Origin: Bacteroidaceae bacterium
Lineage (GTDB): Bacteria; Bacteroidota; Bacteroidia; Bacteroidales; Bacteroidaceae
Direction of reading: 5' to 3'
Assembly (NCBI GenBank): GCA_017483605.1
Contig: JAFUWG010000027.1
Coordinates: 1-64,000, forward strand
DNA: 64,000 bases
Shown here: positions 18,226-26,303 of the stretch, one piece after another
Layout of the letters: each line of letters begins with the position of its first letter
How positions within the stretch are numbered: the first letter of the stretch is position 1
Made by a program: the position numbers and the translations under genes
The notes under the pieces: generated by a model
Database searches by the model: none
What the model was told of the DNA's origin: nothing
The model's input: the letters and a program-made list of their open reading frames with translations, nothing else

Positions 18226-18322
18226 AGATAACCGAGCATTCCTTTCTGCCTGTTTTGAGCACGATTTTATGCTACTTTGTTGATTTTTTCTCTGAAAATG
18301 TGGAATTTATAAGAAAAAGTAG

Positions 18323-18330
18323 TAATTTTG
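18323..18330 (+). promoter_or_regulatory. -7 box for the propeller sensor gene
   Basis: TAATTTTG fits TAnnTTTG. The expected -33 position has GTG rather than TTG. It supports the start at 18417 rather than the longer upstream frame. Confidence 0.5.
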
Positions 18331-18416
18331 CGATAGAATGTGAACATGCTGGAACGTGCGTTGAGGTGTTCAAGGGTTTGGACACGTTTAGTAAAGGACT
18401 GCTAACTACTCACTTT

Positions 18417-20111
18417 ATGAAGCGAAATATTTTTCTTGCTGCATGGTTGTTTGTTCTTGTGCCTATGTTGGTGCAGGCACAGGAACGGATAGTGCCGATG
18501 CCGAACCTCCGTCAGTTGGAGTCGGCACATGTCAGAGTGCTGTTTCAGGACAGCGAAGGCTATATGTGGTACGGCATGAAGTCCGATGGGCTTTATCGCG
18601 ACGACGGCTACAGCCTCACGTCGTTCAGGGCTGATTTTCTGCATCCCGACTGGCTGATGAACAACAACGTCACCGCCATCTGCGAGGACAGCCGCAACCG
18701 TCTGTGGGTAGGTACGAAGCGAGGGCTTTACATCCTCGATAAGCATGACTACAGCATTCGTCCTACGGGTGACCAGAAATTGCAGATATGGACGTTCGAC
18801 GCCTTGAAGGCGGGTGAAGGCGATTCGGTCTTAGCGTATGCCAACAAGCATTTACTCGTCTATGATGGGGAAGGAAAATGCCTTAGCCAGACGCCTGTGG
18901 AGAAGAATCCGCTCGTGACGCAAGACCGAAGGAAACTGACCGACCTGCGGGGCAACTTCTGGCAGATTGACGACGACGGCATTCCTTCGGTGACGATACG
19001 TCCATCGGTCATGCTCACCCAGGTGGCACTTGACACGCTGCCCCTGCGTTGTATGCTTCCACCCTCTATGTCTGGCTTGCCCTCCGAGCATAAGGTACAT
19101 GCGGTGTGGAAGACTGACGACGGCACTCGCTGGACAGGCACCAGCGACGGCTTGTGGATGGTGCGTCCCGACAGTGGCGATGGAGAATGTGAGCAGGTGG
19201 GGCCTAATTTTGGTGTCGTCAACACGCTCTCGCTCGGTAAGGATGGCACCGTTTACATGAACACGGAGTGGCAGGGTCTCGTCAGTTACAAAGACGAGTT
19301 GATTACTCGCCTCGACACGACCATCCGCAATGCCTCGGGACTGTTTCTCGATAAGAATAACCTCTGGATATGCACCACGTCGGGAAGGCTGCTGCTCTAC
19401 GACGTGACGAAGAAGACACTGGACGACTTGTCGGCGAAGTGTTATCTGCATGGCGATATACCGCTTGGCATTGCGGTGCTCAAGGGCAACGTGTGGGTGC
19501 TTTTCAATCAGCGTATTCTCATCTATTCGCCCTCCAAGAAGTCGATGCGATACATCTATCCTTCCGACCTCGACCCGCAGCCGGCGTTCTTCCGGGCGAT
19601 TTACACCGATGGTGTTGGCCGCATCTTTTTGGAGTGTGAGAAGGATTACTTCGAGGTTCAGATGAAGCAGCCCTCGAAGCAGGAGAAGGGGGAGAAAATC
19701 GCCCTTGCCGCCTATCAGACCATTCACGGAACGCGTTGCCCGGGCATGGATACACACCAGTTGAATCTGACGGCAGACGAGCGTGTGGTACACCTTTTCT
19801 TCACCACGTTTGACCATCTGGGCAAACAGCATGTCCGCTTCGCTTTCCGTCGTGATGGTGAGTCGGAGTGGAACTATCTGGAGATGGGACAGAACGATGT
19901 CCGCATCACTAAACTCTCCAAGGGCAAACATACGATTGAAGTGATGGCCACCAACGCCAATGGGCAGTGGGGCAAGGACGTGTTCACGATGACGATTCAG
20001 TGTGAACCTTATTGGTGGGAGACGGTTGGGGCATACATCGCCTATGTCTTGCTGGCAGTGCTGCTGTTGTCGTTCAGTTTCTGGCTGGGCAGGAAGATGA
20101 AACTCAGTTGA
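18417..20111 (+). CDS. Two-component-type propeller sensor lacking a kinase
   Basis: The 564-aa protein has a signal peptide (KRNIFLAAWLFVLVPMLVQAQ). Regulator-propeller repeats follow (FQDSEGYMWYGMKSDGLYR; CEDSRNRLWVGTKRGLYI; NNLWICTTSGRLLLYD). A Y_Y_Y-type domain comes next (HVRFAFRRDGESEWNYLEMG) and one transmembrane helix (GAYIAYVLLAVLLLSFSFWL). It stops seven residues after the helix. Relatives continue into a histidine kinase, receiver and HTH, so this is only the sensor half of a hybrid two-component protein. It may act with a separate partner or be a truncated remnant. Its last 70 nt overlap the convergent gene at 20042. Confidence 0.75.
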   Translation: MKRNIFLAAWLFVLVPMLVQAQERIVPMPNLRQLESAHVRVLFQDSEGYMWYGMKSDGLYRDDGYSLTSFRADFLHPDWLMNNNVTAICEDSRNRLWVGTKRGLYILDKHDYSIRPTGDQKLQIWTFDALKAGEGDSVLAYANKHLLVYDGEGKCLSQTPVEKNPLVTQDRRKLTDLRGNFWQIDDDGIPSVTIRPSVMLTQVALDTLPLRCMLPPSMSGLPSEHKVHAVWKTDDGTRWTGTSDGLWMVRPDSGDGECEQVGPNFGVVNTLSLGKDGTVYMNTEWQGLVSYKDELITRLDTTIRNASGLFLDKNNLWICTTSGRLLLYDVTKKTLDDLSAKCYLHGDIPLGIAVLKGNVWVLFNQRILIYSPSKKSMRYIYPSDLDPQPAFFRAIYTDGVGRIFLECEKDYFEVQMKQPSKQEKGEKIALAAYQTIHGTRCPGMDTHQLNLTADERVVHLFFTTFDHLGKQHVRFAFRRDGESEWNYLEMGQNDVRITKLSKGKHTIEVMATNANGQWGKDVFTMTIQCEPYWWETVGAYIAYVLLAVLLLSFSFWLGRKMKLS

Positions 20112-20368
20112 CCTTCTGGTTGCGTAGTGCGGTTGCTGTAGGCATACTGGTTCTTGCGTAGGTATTGGCTGGCGATGGCAAGGAGATGGTTGAATCGCTC
20201 GATGCGTTCAGGCTTCATCCTGCCTTGTGCAAGGCGTTTCTTCTGATATTTAATCCAATTGAGCATTTGATGCTCCTCCAGGCGATGCTTGGAGGGGCGT
20301 CTTTTTTGTTCTGTCATGAAGTCCAGAATGTCGAGGTAGTTGAGTTCCCAAAGGTCGTCGTGAGTCAT
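20042..20368 (-). CDS. Small protein, possibly helicase-associated-domain-like
   Basis: The 108-aa product has a pattern of tryptophan and basic residues (RLEEHQMLNWIKYQKKRLAQG) that loosely recalls the small helicase-associated domain (a DNA-binding three-helix unit); this is tentative. Its start codon overlaps the comEC stop, but it reads from the same strand and so lies downstream of comEC in the operon. The last 23 residues (after about TTQPEGQ) are antisense to the 3' end of the propeller sensor gene and look unlike a folded domain, suggesting that the reading frame was extended by a junction. Confidence 0.45.
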   Translation of the reverse strand: MTHDDLWELNYLDILDFMTEQKRRPSKHRLEEHQMLNWIKYQKKRLAQGRMKPERIERFNHLLAIASQYLRKNQYAYSNRTTQPEGQLSFIFLPSQKLNDNSSTASKT

Positions 20369-21882
20369 AGGCGTTCGTTCTTGAAGTGTGTGATGAAATA
20401 GCCGAGGATGAGCAGCGGAATGTAGCAGAGCAGGGTGGTGAGGGCGTTAGGGTGCCACTCGATGGATGCATAGGGAAGGGTTGCAATCGTGTGGGTGATG
20501 CTGTTCATGGTGTCGGCTGTCCAGTTGAGCAGGTCGGTGAGGATGGAGTTGATGGGGTCGCACCAAAAGAAAAGCCACCAAAGGAGGCTGCCGTACATGA
20601 CCAGATGGACGAACAGGAAGATGGCGAGATTGCTGACGAGAGAAAGGAGGGGTAGGCAGCCGAAGTGATGGGCAACGAGGGGTGCCGTGAAGAGGCTGCA
20701 AAGGAGGGTGATGACGAGGATGCCCCACAGGAGTCGTAGGATGAAATGAGAGGGCATGTAGCGTCTCAGCAAAGGGCTGCCGTAAAGGGCGATGCAGCCG
20801 ACCGAAACGAAGGAGAGTTGGAATCCGATGTTTTGCAGGTAGAAGGGGTTGACGCAAAGCATGATGAAGAAGGTGAGGGTGCAGGAGTCGATGGACAAAG
20901 GCTTCTGAGAGAAAGATTGGCAGAGCAGCAAGATGGTGAACATGAGGGTGGCACGGACGAGCGAGGGCGACATGCCCGTGATGAGGGCATAACTCCACAG
21001 GGCGATGATGACCAGCAGATTGCTCACCCATCGCCATCGCAAGGGAAAAAGCCGATGGAGGAAGAGGACGTGCAGCATCAGCACGATGATGCCGACGTGG
21101 AAACCCGAAAGTGCCAGCACATGGCTGACTCCCGAGGTGGCGTAGGCTTGCCGAGTGGTGGGGGAGAGGTCGGCTTTCCGTCCGAGGGTCATGGCCTCGA
21201 CAATGCTGCCTGCCTCGCCGTTGATGCCTCGGTCGTCGTAGATTCGGTGCATCTTCTCTTGAATGCTTTTGGCTTGCTGAAGCAGCGAAGGCTTGCCTTG
21301 TCGGGGACGCACCGTCCATTGCCCACGAGGTGCATAGCAGGTGGCACAGATGCCATTGCTGAACAGGTAGTTGTAGAAAGGCCGAAAGGTCTCATCCTCT
21401 GTTTGGTCGGTGGGGTTCAGATGGATGACATGGGCAAGGATGGTGTCGCCGGGAGAAAGACCAAGCCCCTTCCTTGCCTCCATCTCGGGGGTGGTCGGGG
21501 AGCCTATGTACAATAGAATATGTGTACCATTCTCTTGCGCTAAGTTGAGTGCCCACGAGCGTGCTTTCTCGACAGGCATTTCTGTCAGGATGCCCTTGCA
21601 GAAGGTGGAGTCTTGAGGGATGCCTTGTGTGATGCTGTGATGCTTTCCTGTGTAGAGCGTCATGCCGACGAGGAAAGCGAAAATCATGGCGACCACACCA
21701 AACTTGTAGTCTTTGTAGGTGCCCTCCTGTTGGGGAATGAGGAAAAAGAGGAGGGCGAGGACGGCACAGCAAAGGATGAAGAGCACCGTCCTGTCCATGT
21801 GGCAGATAAACAGATTCGCCCCGACCATTCCCAAGGTGAAGGGAATGACGAGGCGAATCAAGGGATTGTTCTGCCAGTTCAT
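20365..21882 (-). CDS. ComEC/Rec2-family membrane protein
   Basis: ComEC proteins form the inner-membrane channel for single-stranded DNA during natural transformation. The 505-aa protein has many hydrophobic segments and the competence-domain motif SHVLALSGFHVGIIV, with an N-terminal DUF4131-like part. It has no C-terminal metallo-beta-lactamase domain, unlike the longest family members. It overlaps rpe by 4 nt and the small gene 20042-20368 by 4 nt, so it sits in a tight operon. Whether the cell is competent cannot be judged. Confidence 0.87.
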   Translation of the reverse strand: MNWQNNPLIRLVIPFTLGMVGANLFICHMDRTVLFILCCAVLALLFFLIPQQEGTYKDYKFGVVAMIFAFLVGMTLYTGKHHSITQGIPQDSTFCKGILTEMPVEKARSWALNLAQENGTHILLYIGSPTTPEMEARKGLGLSPGDTILAHVIHLNPTDQTEDETFRPFYNYLFSNGICATCYAPRGQWTVRPRQGKPSLLQQAKSIQEKMHRIYDDRGINGEAGSIVEAMTLGRKADLSPTTRQAYATSGVSHVLALSGFHVGIIVLMLHVLFLHRLFPLRWRWVSNLLVIIALWSYALITGMSPSLVRATLMFTILLLCQSFSQKPLSIDSCTLTFFIMLCVNPFYLQNIGFQLSFVSVGCIALYGSPLLRRYMPSHFILRLLWGILVITLLCSLFTAPLVAHHFGCLPLLSLVSNLAIFLFVHLVMYGSLLWWLFFWCDPINSILTDLLNWTADTMNSITHTIATLPYASIEWHPNALTTLLCYIPLLILGYFITHFKNERL

Positions 21883-22529
21883 GCTAACTTTTTCAGTTCC
21901 TTGATGCGTTCTTCTGGGTTGGGTGCTCCAAACACATAACTGCCAGCCACGAGCACATCGACTCCTGCCTGCACAAGTCGGCGTCCTGTCTCGCCGTTCA
22001 CGCCGCCGTCCACTTCGATGAGGGCGTGGCTACCCGTCTGCTGAATGAGGGTTTTGAGCCGGCGAACTTTCTCGATGGAGTGTTCGATGAACTTCTGACC
22101 TCCGAAACCCGGATTGACCGTCATGAGCAGCACCATATCCACATCCTGAATGATGTCTTCCAGCACATTGACAGGCGTGTGTGGATTGAGTGTCACACCT
22201 GCCTTCATGCCAGCGGCGTGGATTTGCTGGATGGTGCGGTGCAGATGGGGACACGCCTCATAGTGTACGTTCATCATGTAGGCTCCGAGGGCTTTCACCT
22301 GTTCGGTGAACTTGCCCGGGTCAACAATCATCAGATGCACGTCGAGCGGCTTCTGGCAAATCTTGCTGACGGCTTCGAGCACAGGGAATCCGAAACTGAT
22401 GTTGGGCACGAACACGCCGTCCATCACATCGAGGTGGAGCCAGTCGGCCTCACTGCGGTTAATCATGTCAATGTCCTTGCTCAAGTTGGCAAAGTTGGCG
22501 GCAAGGAGGGAAGGGGAAACTTTTGTCAT
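21879..22529 (-). CDS. rpe: Ribulose-phosphate 3-epimerase
   Basis: Interconverts D-ribulose 5-phosphate and D-xylulose 5-phosphate in the pentose phosphate pathway. The 216-aa TIM barrel is typical length. Landmarks are VSPSLLAANFANL at the start, WLHLDVMDGVFVPNISFG (metal and catalytic Asp), VHYEACPHLHRT, MTVNPGFGGQKFI and IEVDGGVN with the second catalytic Asp. It lies between a coiled-coil protein gene (17 nt upstream) and comEC (4-nt overlap). Confidence 0.96.
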   Translation of the reverse strand: MTKVSPSLLAANFANLSKDIDMINRSEADWLHLDVMDGVFVPNISFGFPVLEAVSKICQKPLDVHLMIVDPGKFTEQVKALGAYMMNVHYEACPHLHRTIQQIHAAGMKAGVTLNPHTPVNVLEDIIQDVDMVLLMTVNPGFGGQKFIEHSIEKVRRLKTLIQQTGSHALIEVDGGVNGETGRRLVQAGVDVLVAGSYVFGAPNPEERIKELKKLA

Positions 22530-22546
22530 TTTTCACTTTTACTTTT

Positions 22547-23458
22547 TCACTTTAACGTGAAGTTTGTTTGTCCTATCATCTGGCTATCGCAGAAGATGAA
22601 GATTCGGTAGGTGCCCGCTTCGAGAAACTCGGCAACGTCGCTGTACATCGTCATCTTTTGTTCTTCGCCCGTATAGTCGATGTATTTCTTTTCTGTGTAT
22701 TCGAGCGAGGTGTCTTCGTAGGTGAACGTGCCTTTCTTGCCCATCACCGAGTTGTCGGGCTTGAGGATGCGGGCATACACGATGCGTTGTCCGTTCTGGG
22801 CGGTCACGTTCTTCACGATGGTGAAGCCAAAGGCGAGCCGCTTCACGTCTTTCACCTTCTGCGTGTCCTTGCCCTTCTTGTTTTTTGGCGTGACCCAGAA
22901 TCCCGTGGCATCCAACTGGGCGGCGATGTTCACTTTGTCCTTCAGTTCGTTGCGCTCGGTGGAGAGGTGGGTGATTTGGGTGTTCTGTTCCGCCATCTGG
23001 GTCTTGATTTGGGTGTTCTCCTCGCTGAGCGACTGGTTCAGTCGATTGAGCGAATCGACCTGCACGATGTAACTTTTCAGCACCTCTCTCAGCGAGGCGA
23101 TTTCCGCTTTCAGGCGTTTGATTTCAGCCGCATCCGTCGCTTTCGTGCGTTCCAGTTCTTCCAGCAGTTGTTGCGTCTTCCTGCGTTCCTCCTCAATCTG
23201 GGCGATGAGGCTGTCGTTCTTGATGGTGCTTTGCAGTTGCTCATACTGCAAGTCAAACTCCCTGTACTGATTCTCCATCTCCTGCTTCTCCAGTTCTGCC
23301 AGTTCCTTCAGTTCCTCGTTCTCCTGCATCAAGGGCTTGGCGTACAGTTGGTGATAGATGAGCACAGCCGCAGCAATCGCCACCAGTGCCACCACCACAC
23401 CCGCGGCAATCATGCCTATGTTGTTTTTCTTCTGTTGTTTTTCAGTTTGTTCTTCCAT
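22547..23458 (-). CDS. Membrane-anchored coiled-coil protein of unknown function
   Basis: The 303-aa protein has a basic cytoplasmic N-terminus, one transmembrane helix (IGMIAAGVVVALVAIAAAVLIYH) and about 130 residues of heptad-like coiled coil rich in Glu, Gln and Lys. A C-terminal beta-rich domain follows (LDATGFWVTPKNKKGKD ... FLEAGTYRIFIFCD). This architecture is widespread in Bacteroidales with no known role. It is the first gene of the operon with rpe and comEC. Confidence 0.7.
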   Translation of the reverse strand: MEEQTEKQQKKNNIGMIAAGVVVALVAIAAAVLIYHQLYAKPLMQENEELKELAELEKQEMENQYREFDLQYEQLQSTIKNDSLIAQIEEERRKTQQLLEELERTKATDAAEIKRLKAEIASLREVLKSYIVQVDSLNRLNQSLSEENTQIKTQMAEQNTQITHLSTERNELKDKVNIAAQLDATGFWVTPKNKKGKDTQKVKDVKRLAFGFTIVKNVTAQNGQRIVYARILKPDNSVMGKKGTFTYEDTSLEYTEKKYIDYTGEEQKMTMYSDVAEFLEAGTYRIFIFCDSQMIGQTNFTLK

Positions 23459-23479
23459 GTCAGTGACGATATCTTAGTG

Positions 23480-23487
23480 CAAAGATA
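23480..23487 (-). promoter_or_regulatory. -7 box for the coiled-coil/rpe/comEC operon
   Basis: The minus strand reads TATCTTTG, a perfect TAnnTTTG, about 22 nt before the ATG at 23458. A TTG at the -33 position is not clear. Confidence 0.6.
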
Positions 23488-23702
23488 CAACATTTATTTT
23501 CTGTAATCGACTTTTTTCCCTCTTTTTTGTGTTTACAGGGAGAAAAAGGCCTATGTTGGCCCTGCGGAAATCCTGTAATTTCATCTGTTCAGACGGAAAC
23601 GCTCCCCTCGGAGGAAAAGAGGACAACCTTTGTGCTGATGGCTGCATCGAGGTCGCCTTTTTTGTCGGGAGCAGTTGTGGGGTTTTGCGAGACGCTCGTG
23701 TC

Positions 23703-23782
23703 CCCTAAAGTGGTCTGAGTCACACCACCTCGGCGGTCTGAGTCACACCGCTTCGGTGGTCTGACTCAGACCACTTTTGAGG
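23703..23782. repeat. Triple-palindrome element, copy 2
   Basis: Three 19-bp palindromes of the GYGGTSTGASTCASACCRC type with linkers CTCG and TTCG, bounded by CCCTAAA and TTTTGAGG. It lies between the divergent coiled-coil operon and blaI. Confidence 0.85.
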
Positions 23783-23928
23783 TTATTGGGGCATCGTTTT
23801 TGCCCCTTCCCCGTTAGGTTTGTGCATCCGCCGAAATCACGCCCTTTCCGTCTGCCTAACCTGGCTTGATGGCCTTCTCTTTCATGTCGAGGGGGCGTTA
23901 TGGTTGAAAAATATGTTAAAAGACGAAA

Positions 23929-23964
23929 ATAGTTTTGTAACTATAAAAATAGTTTCTATCTTTG
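23929..23964 (+). promoter_or_regulatory. blaI promoter with overlapping three-half-site operator
   Basis: TTG (23935-23937), a 19-nt spacer and TATCTTTG (23957-23964) form the promoter. Between and over these lie three alternating 6-bp half-sites, each separated by 4 nt: ATAGTT (23929-23934), AACTAT (23939-23944) and ATAGTT (23949-23954). This dyad arrangement sits where a dimeric BlaI repressor would block RNA polymerase, so autoregulation is likely (inference). Confidence 0.7.
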
Positions 23965-23993
23965 CATCATCAAACCAATCAAAGACTTTAACT

Positions 23994-24404
23994 ATGGCAA
24001 GAAAAGCAGAAACAACAGAAAGCGGAATGCGGGAGTTGACCCGTGCCGAACTGCAAGTGATGCAGATTCTCTGGGATAAGGAACAGGCAATGACCCGCGA
24101 GGTGCTGGAGGCAATGCCCGAGCCGAAACCGGCGTTCAACACGGTCAGCACCGTCATTCGGGTGCTGGAGACGAAAGGCTTTGTGAGTCACAAGGCGTTC
24201 GGCACCACCTATTTGTATTTCCCTGTGGTGCAGAGAGGGGAGTACACATCGCGATTCATGAACAATGTGATGCAGAACTTTTTCGGTGGTTCCCGCTCGG
24301 CGTTCATCTCGTTCTTTGTTCAGCAGGAACAGATGACGGAGGAGGAGATGGAGGAACTGCACGCGTTGATGAAGAAGGTGGAGGCGCGGAAGACAGGTAT
24401 GTAA
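23994..24404 (+). CDS. BlaI/MecI/CopY-family transcriptional repressor
   Basis: The 136-aa winged-helix protein has LTRAELQVMQILWDKEQAMT, VLEAMPEPKPAFNTVSTVI and LETKGFVSHKAFGTTYLYFP, the standard BlaI DNA-binding domain. A C-terminal dimerisation and cleavage region follows. It is expected to repress its own operon and be inactivated through the M56 protein encoded downstream. The ATG at 23994 follows the promoter at 23935-23964; a longer upstream frame would cross the promoter. Family members in Bacteroidetes are often not linked to beta-lactam resistance, and no beta-lactamase is nearby. Confidence 0.9.
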   Translation: MARKAETTESGMRELTRAELQVMQILWDKEQAMTREVLEAMPEPKPAFNTVSTVIRVLETKGFVSHKAFGTTYLYFPVVQRGEYTSRFMNNVMQNFFGGSRSAFISFFVQQEQMTEEEMEELHALMKKVEARKTGM

Positions 24405-24414
24405 CTATTGGATA

Positions 24415-24672
24415 TTTTTTTCAACAACGAATTTTACGAATGAAACGAATTTTTTTATTGGAATGCCGCAAGCAGCGACGAATTGAATCGAATATCCGTC
24501 GCAAGCGACGGGGCTACCGCCTTGCAAACAAGCAGTTCCCTCTCTGCAGGCAGAGAGCCGCCAAGGCTCTCATTCGCAAAAATTCGTTGTCGCTTGCGAC
24601 ATTTGATTTTTTATAATTGGCTACGCCGATTAAAAAAATTCGTTTCATTCGTCAAATTCGTTGTTCAAAAAA
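24415..24672. repeat. Inverted-repeat (MITE-like) element between blaI and the M56 gene
   Basis: Arms of about 40 bp start TTTTTTCAACAACGAATTTT and end with its near complement (AAATTCGTTGTTCAAAAAAC), both carrying the inner block ACGAATGAAACGAATTTTTTT. The centre has shorter inverted blocks (CCGTCGCAAGCGACGG; GTCGCTTGCGAC) and AATTGGCTACGCCGA, shared with 12653-12667. It ends 8 nt before the M56 start codon. Confidence 0.75.
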
Positions 24673-24680
24673 CTCCCGAA

Positions 24681-26216
24681 ATGTTCATAAATATGACAGA
24701 TTTTCTCATCTATGATTTGAAAGTGGCGCTGTTGGTCACGGTGTTCTATGCGTTCTATCGGGTGCTGGTGAGTCACGACACGTGGCATCGGATGAATCGT
24801 GCCGTGCTGTTGGGGTCGGCGGTGCTGTCGTTTGTGCTGCCGCTGTGCATCATCACCACCCATGTAGTGGAGACGGTGGAGCCACTTCCCGCTTTGCCGC
24901 CAGCCTTGCCGTCGGTGGGGGAGGTGAAAGAAGCGGTGGCTCGACAGGAGCATGATGCCGCATGGTGGATGCAACAGTTGTCGGGCATTGCCTCGTGGGT
25001 GGTGCTGCTCGGCATGGGGGTGATGCTCGTCCGTGCCGTGGTGGATGAAGTGCGCCTCATTCGCTTTGTCAGTCGGTTGGAGAAGCACCGCGAGGAGGAC
25101 GGCACCCTTGTGGCAGTGAGCGATGAGGAAGTGCGACCTTTCTCGTGGATGAACACCATGGTGCTTTCTCGCAAGGACTACGAAACGCATGATGCCACGC
25201 TCTTTGCCCACGAGAAAGCACATATCCGTTTCCGCCATTCTCTCGATTTGCTCCTCATGGAGGGGCTACTGATTCTGCAATGGTTCAACCCTGTCATGTG
25301 GCTGTTACGCAATGAATTGCGGGCGGTGCATGAGTATGAAGCGGATGAGGCGGTGCTCTCGTCGGGCTTGGAGGCTCAGCAGTATTTGTCGTTGTTGATG
25401 CAGAAGGCGACGGTGACGGGTGGCTTCGTGTTGGCAAACACGCTGAGCAGCAAGCAGGGATTGCTGCAACGCTTCCGCATGTTGGCTCGTCCGCGTTCCA
25501 GCCGCTGGGTATGGATGAAGGTGCTCTATGTGGTGCCCATCGTGGCGGCGACGCTCTATGCCTCGGCACGGACGGTAGTGGATTATCAGTACGCCATCCC
25601 CAAAAAGACCGATGCCGACTCCACGCTCATCGTGCTGAACGGCAGGAGGTTGTCGCCGCAGCGGATTGAGGAGATTCCGGTGGACAGCATCAAGACGGTG
25701 GACGTGATTAAGAATAAGCAATTACTGCATGAACTCTATGAAGACAGCAGCCTGACCGCCGCCGTGCTCATCAGTACGGAGGCAGAGGAACCACAGGAAG
25801 AGGACGATGAGGGTGTGGTTTTCTATGAGACGGAAGAGCCCGCCGAGTTTGTGGGTGGAGAAGAGGCGAAGATGCGGTATCTCTCACGCCATTTCCGCTA
25901 TCCGAAAGATGCGGTGGAGTATGGCATGAAGGGCAATGTGACGGTCTCGTTCATTGTGCAGAAAGACGGCTCCATCACCGATGTGAAGGCGTTTGAAGTG
26001 TCGCAGACAGATAATGATGCCGATGTGATGGTCAGAACCTACGGAGAAAAGCCAACTCCTTCGCAGATGGCTGAAGACCTGCCGGACGCATTGCACTCGC
26101 TGATGGCATCGGCAGAAGAAACCATCAGGGGAATGCCGCAGTGGAAACCTGCCCGACAACGGGGTAGGGCAGTACGGTCACGCCAAGTGCTCACCGTGAA
26201 GTACGAACTGGAGTAA
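24681..26216 (+). CDS. M56 (BlaR1-like) metallopeptidase with TonB C-terminal domain
   Basis: The 512-aa protein has N-terminal membrane helices (LKVALLVTVFYAFYRVLV; AVLLGSAVLSFVLPLCIITT) and an M56 zinc-peptidase domain with HEKAH (H177) and the distal HEYEADEAVL. Another membrane segment follows near residue 290. The periplasmic part ends in a TonB C-terminal-like domain (MKGNVTVSFIVQKDGSITDV). BlaR1-type proteins sense a signal and trigger cleavage of BlaI; the TonB part suggests contact with an outer-membrane receptor such as the next gene product. The start could be 24681 or 24693. An inverted-repeat element separates it from blaI. Confidence 0.87.
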   Translation: MFINMTDFLIYDLKVALLVTVFYAFYRVLVSHDTWHRMNRAVLLGSAVLSFVLPLCIITTHVVETVEPLPALPPALPSVGEVKEAVARQEHDAAWWMQQLSGIASWVVLLGMGVMLVRAVVDEVRLIRFVSRLEKHREEDGTLVAVSDEEVRPFSWMNTMVLSRKDYETHDATLFAHEKAHIRFRHSLDLLLMEGLLILQWFNPVMWLLRNELRAVHEYEADEAVLSSGLEAQQYLSLLMQKATVTGGFVLANTLSSKQGLLQRFRMLARPRSSRWVWMKVLYVVPIVAATLYASARTVVDYQYAIPKKTDADSTLIVLNGRRLSPQRIEEIPVDSIKTVDVIKNKQLLHELYEDSSLTAAVLISTEAEEPQEEDDEGVVFYETEEPAEFVGGEEAKMRYLSRHFRYPKDAVEYGMKGNVTVSFIVQKDGSITDVKAFEVSQTDNDADVMVRTYGEKPTPSQMAEDLPDALHSLMASAEETIRGMPQWKPARQRGRAVRSRQVLTVKYELE

Positions 26217-26303
26217 TCAATTGTCGTTTTATTGAAAATCAAAGGATTGCAAGTGACGAACGTTGCTTGTACAGCCCTTACTATACCCTAAAACCAAGCA
26301 TTT

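Noticed and set aside
20447-21516. Open frames of 250-290 codons overlapping comEC
   Set aside because: His/Pro/Arg-rich translations typical of shadow frames in a GC-rich gene.
23994-26216. blaI/M56 pair considered as a beta-lactam resistance operon
   Set aside because: No beta-lactamase or alternative penicillin-binding protein is present; a TonB-type domain and receptor neighbour suggest another signal.
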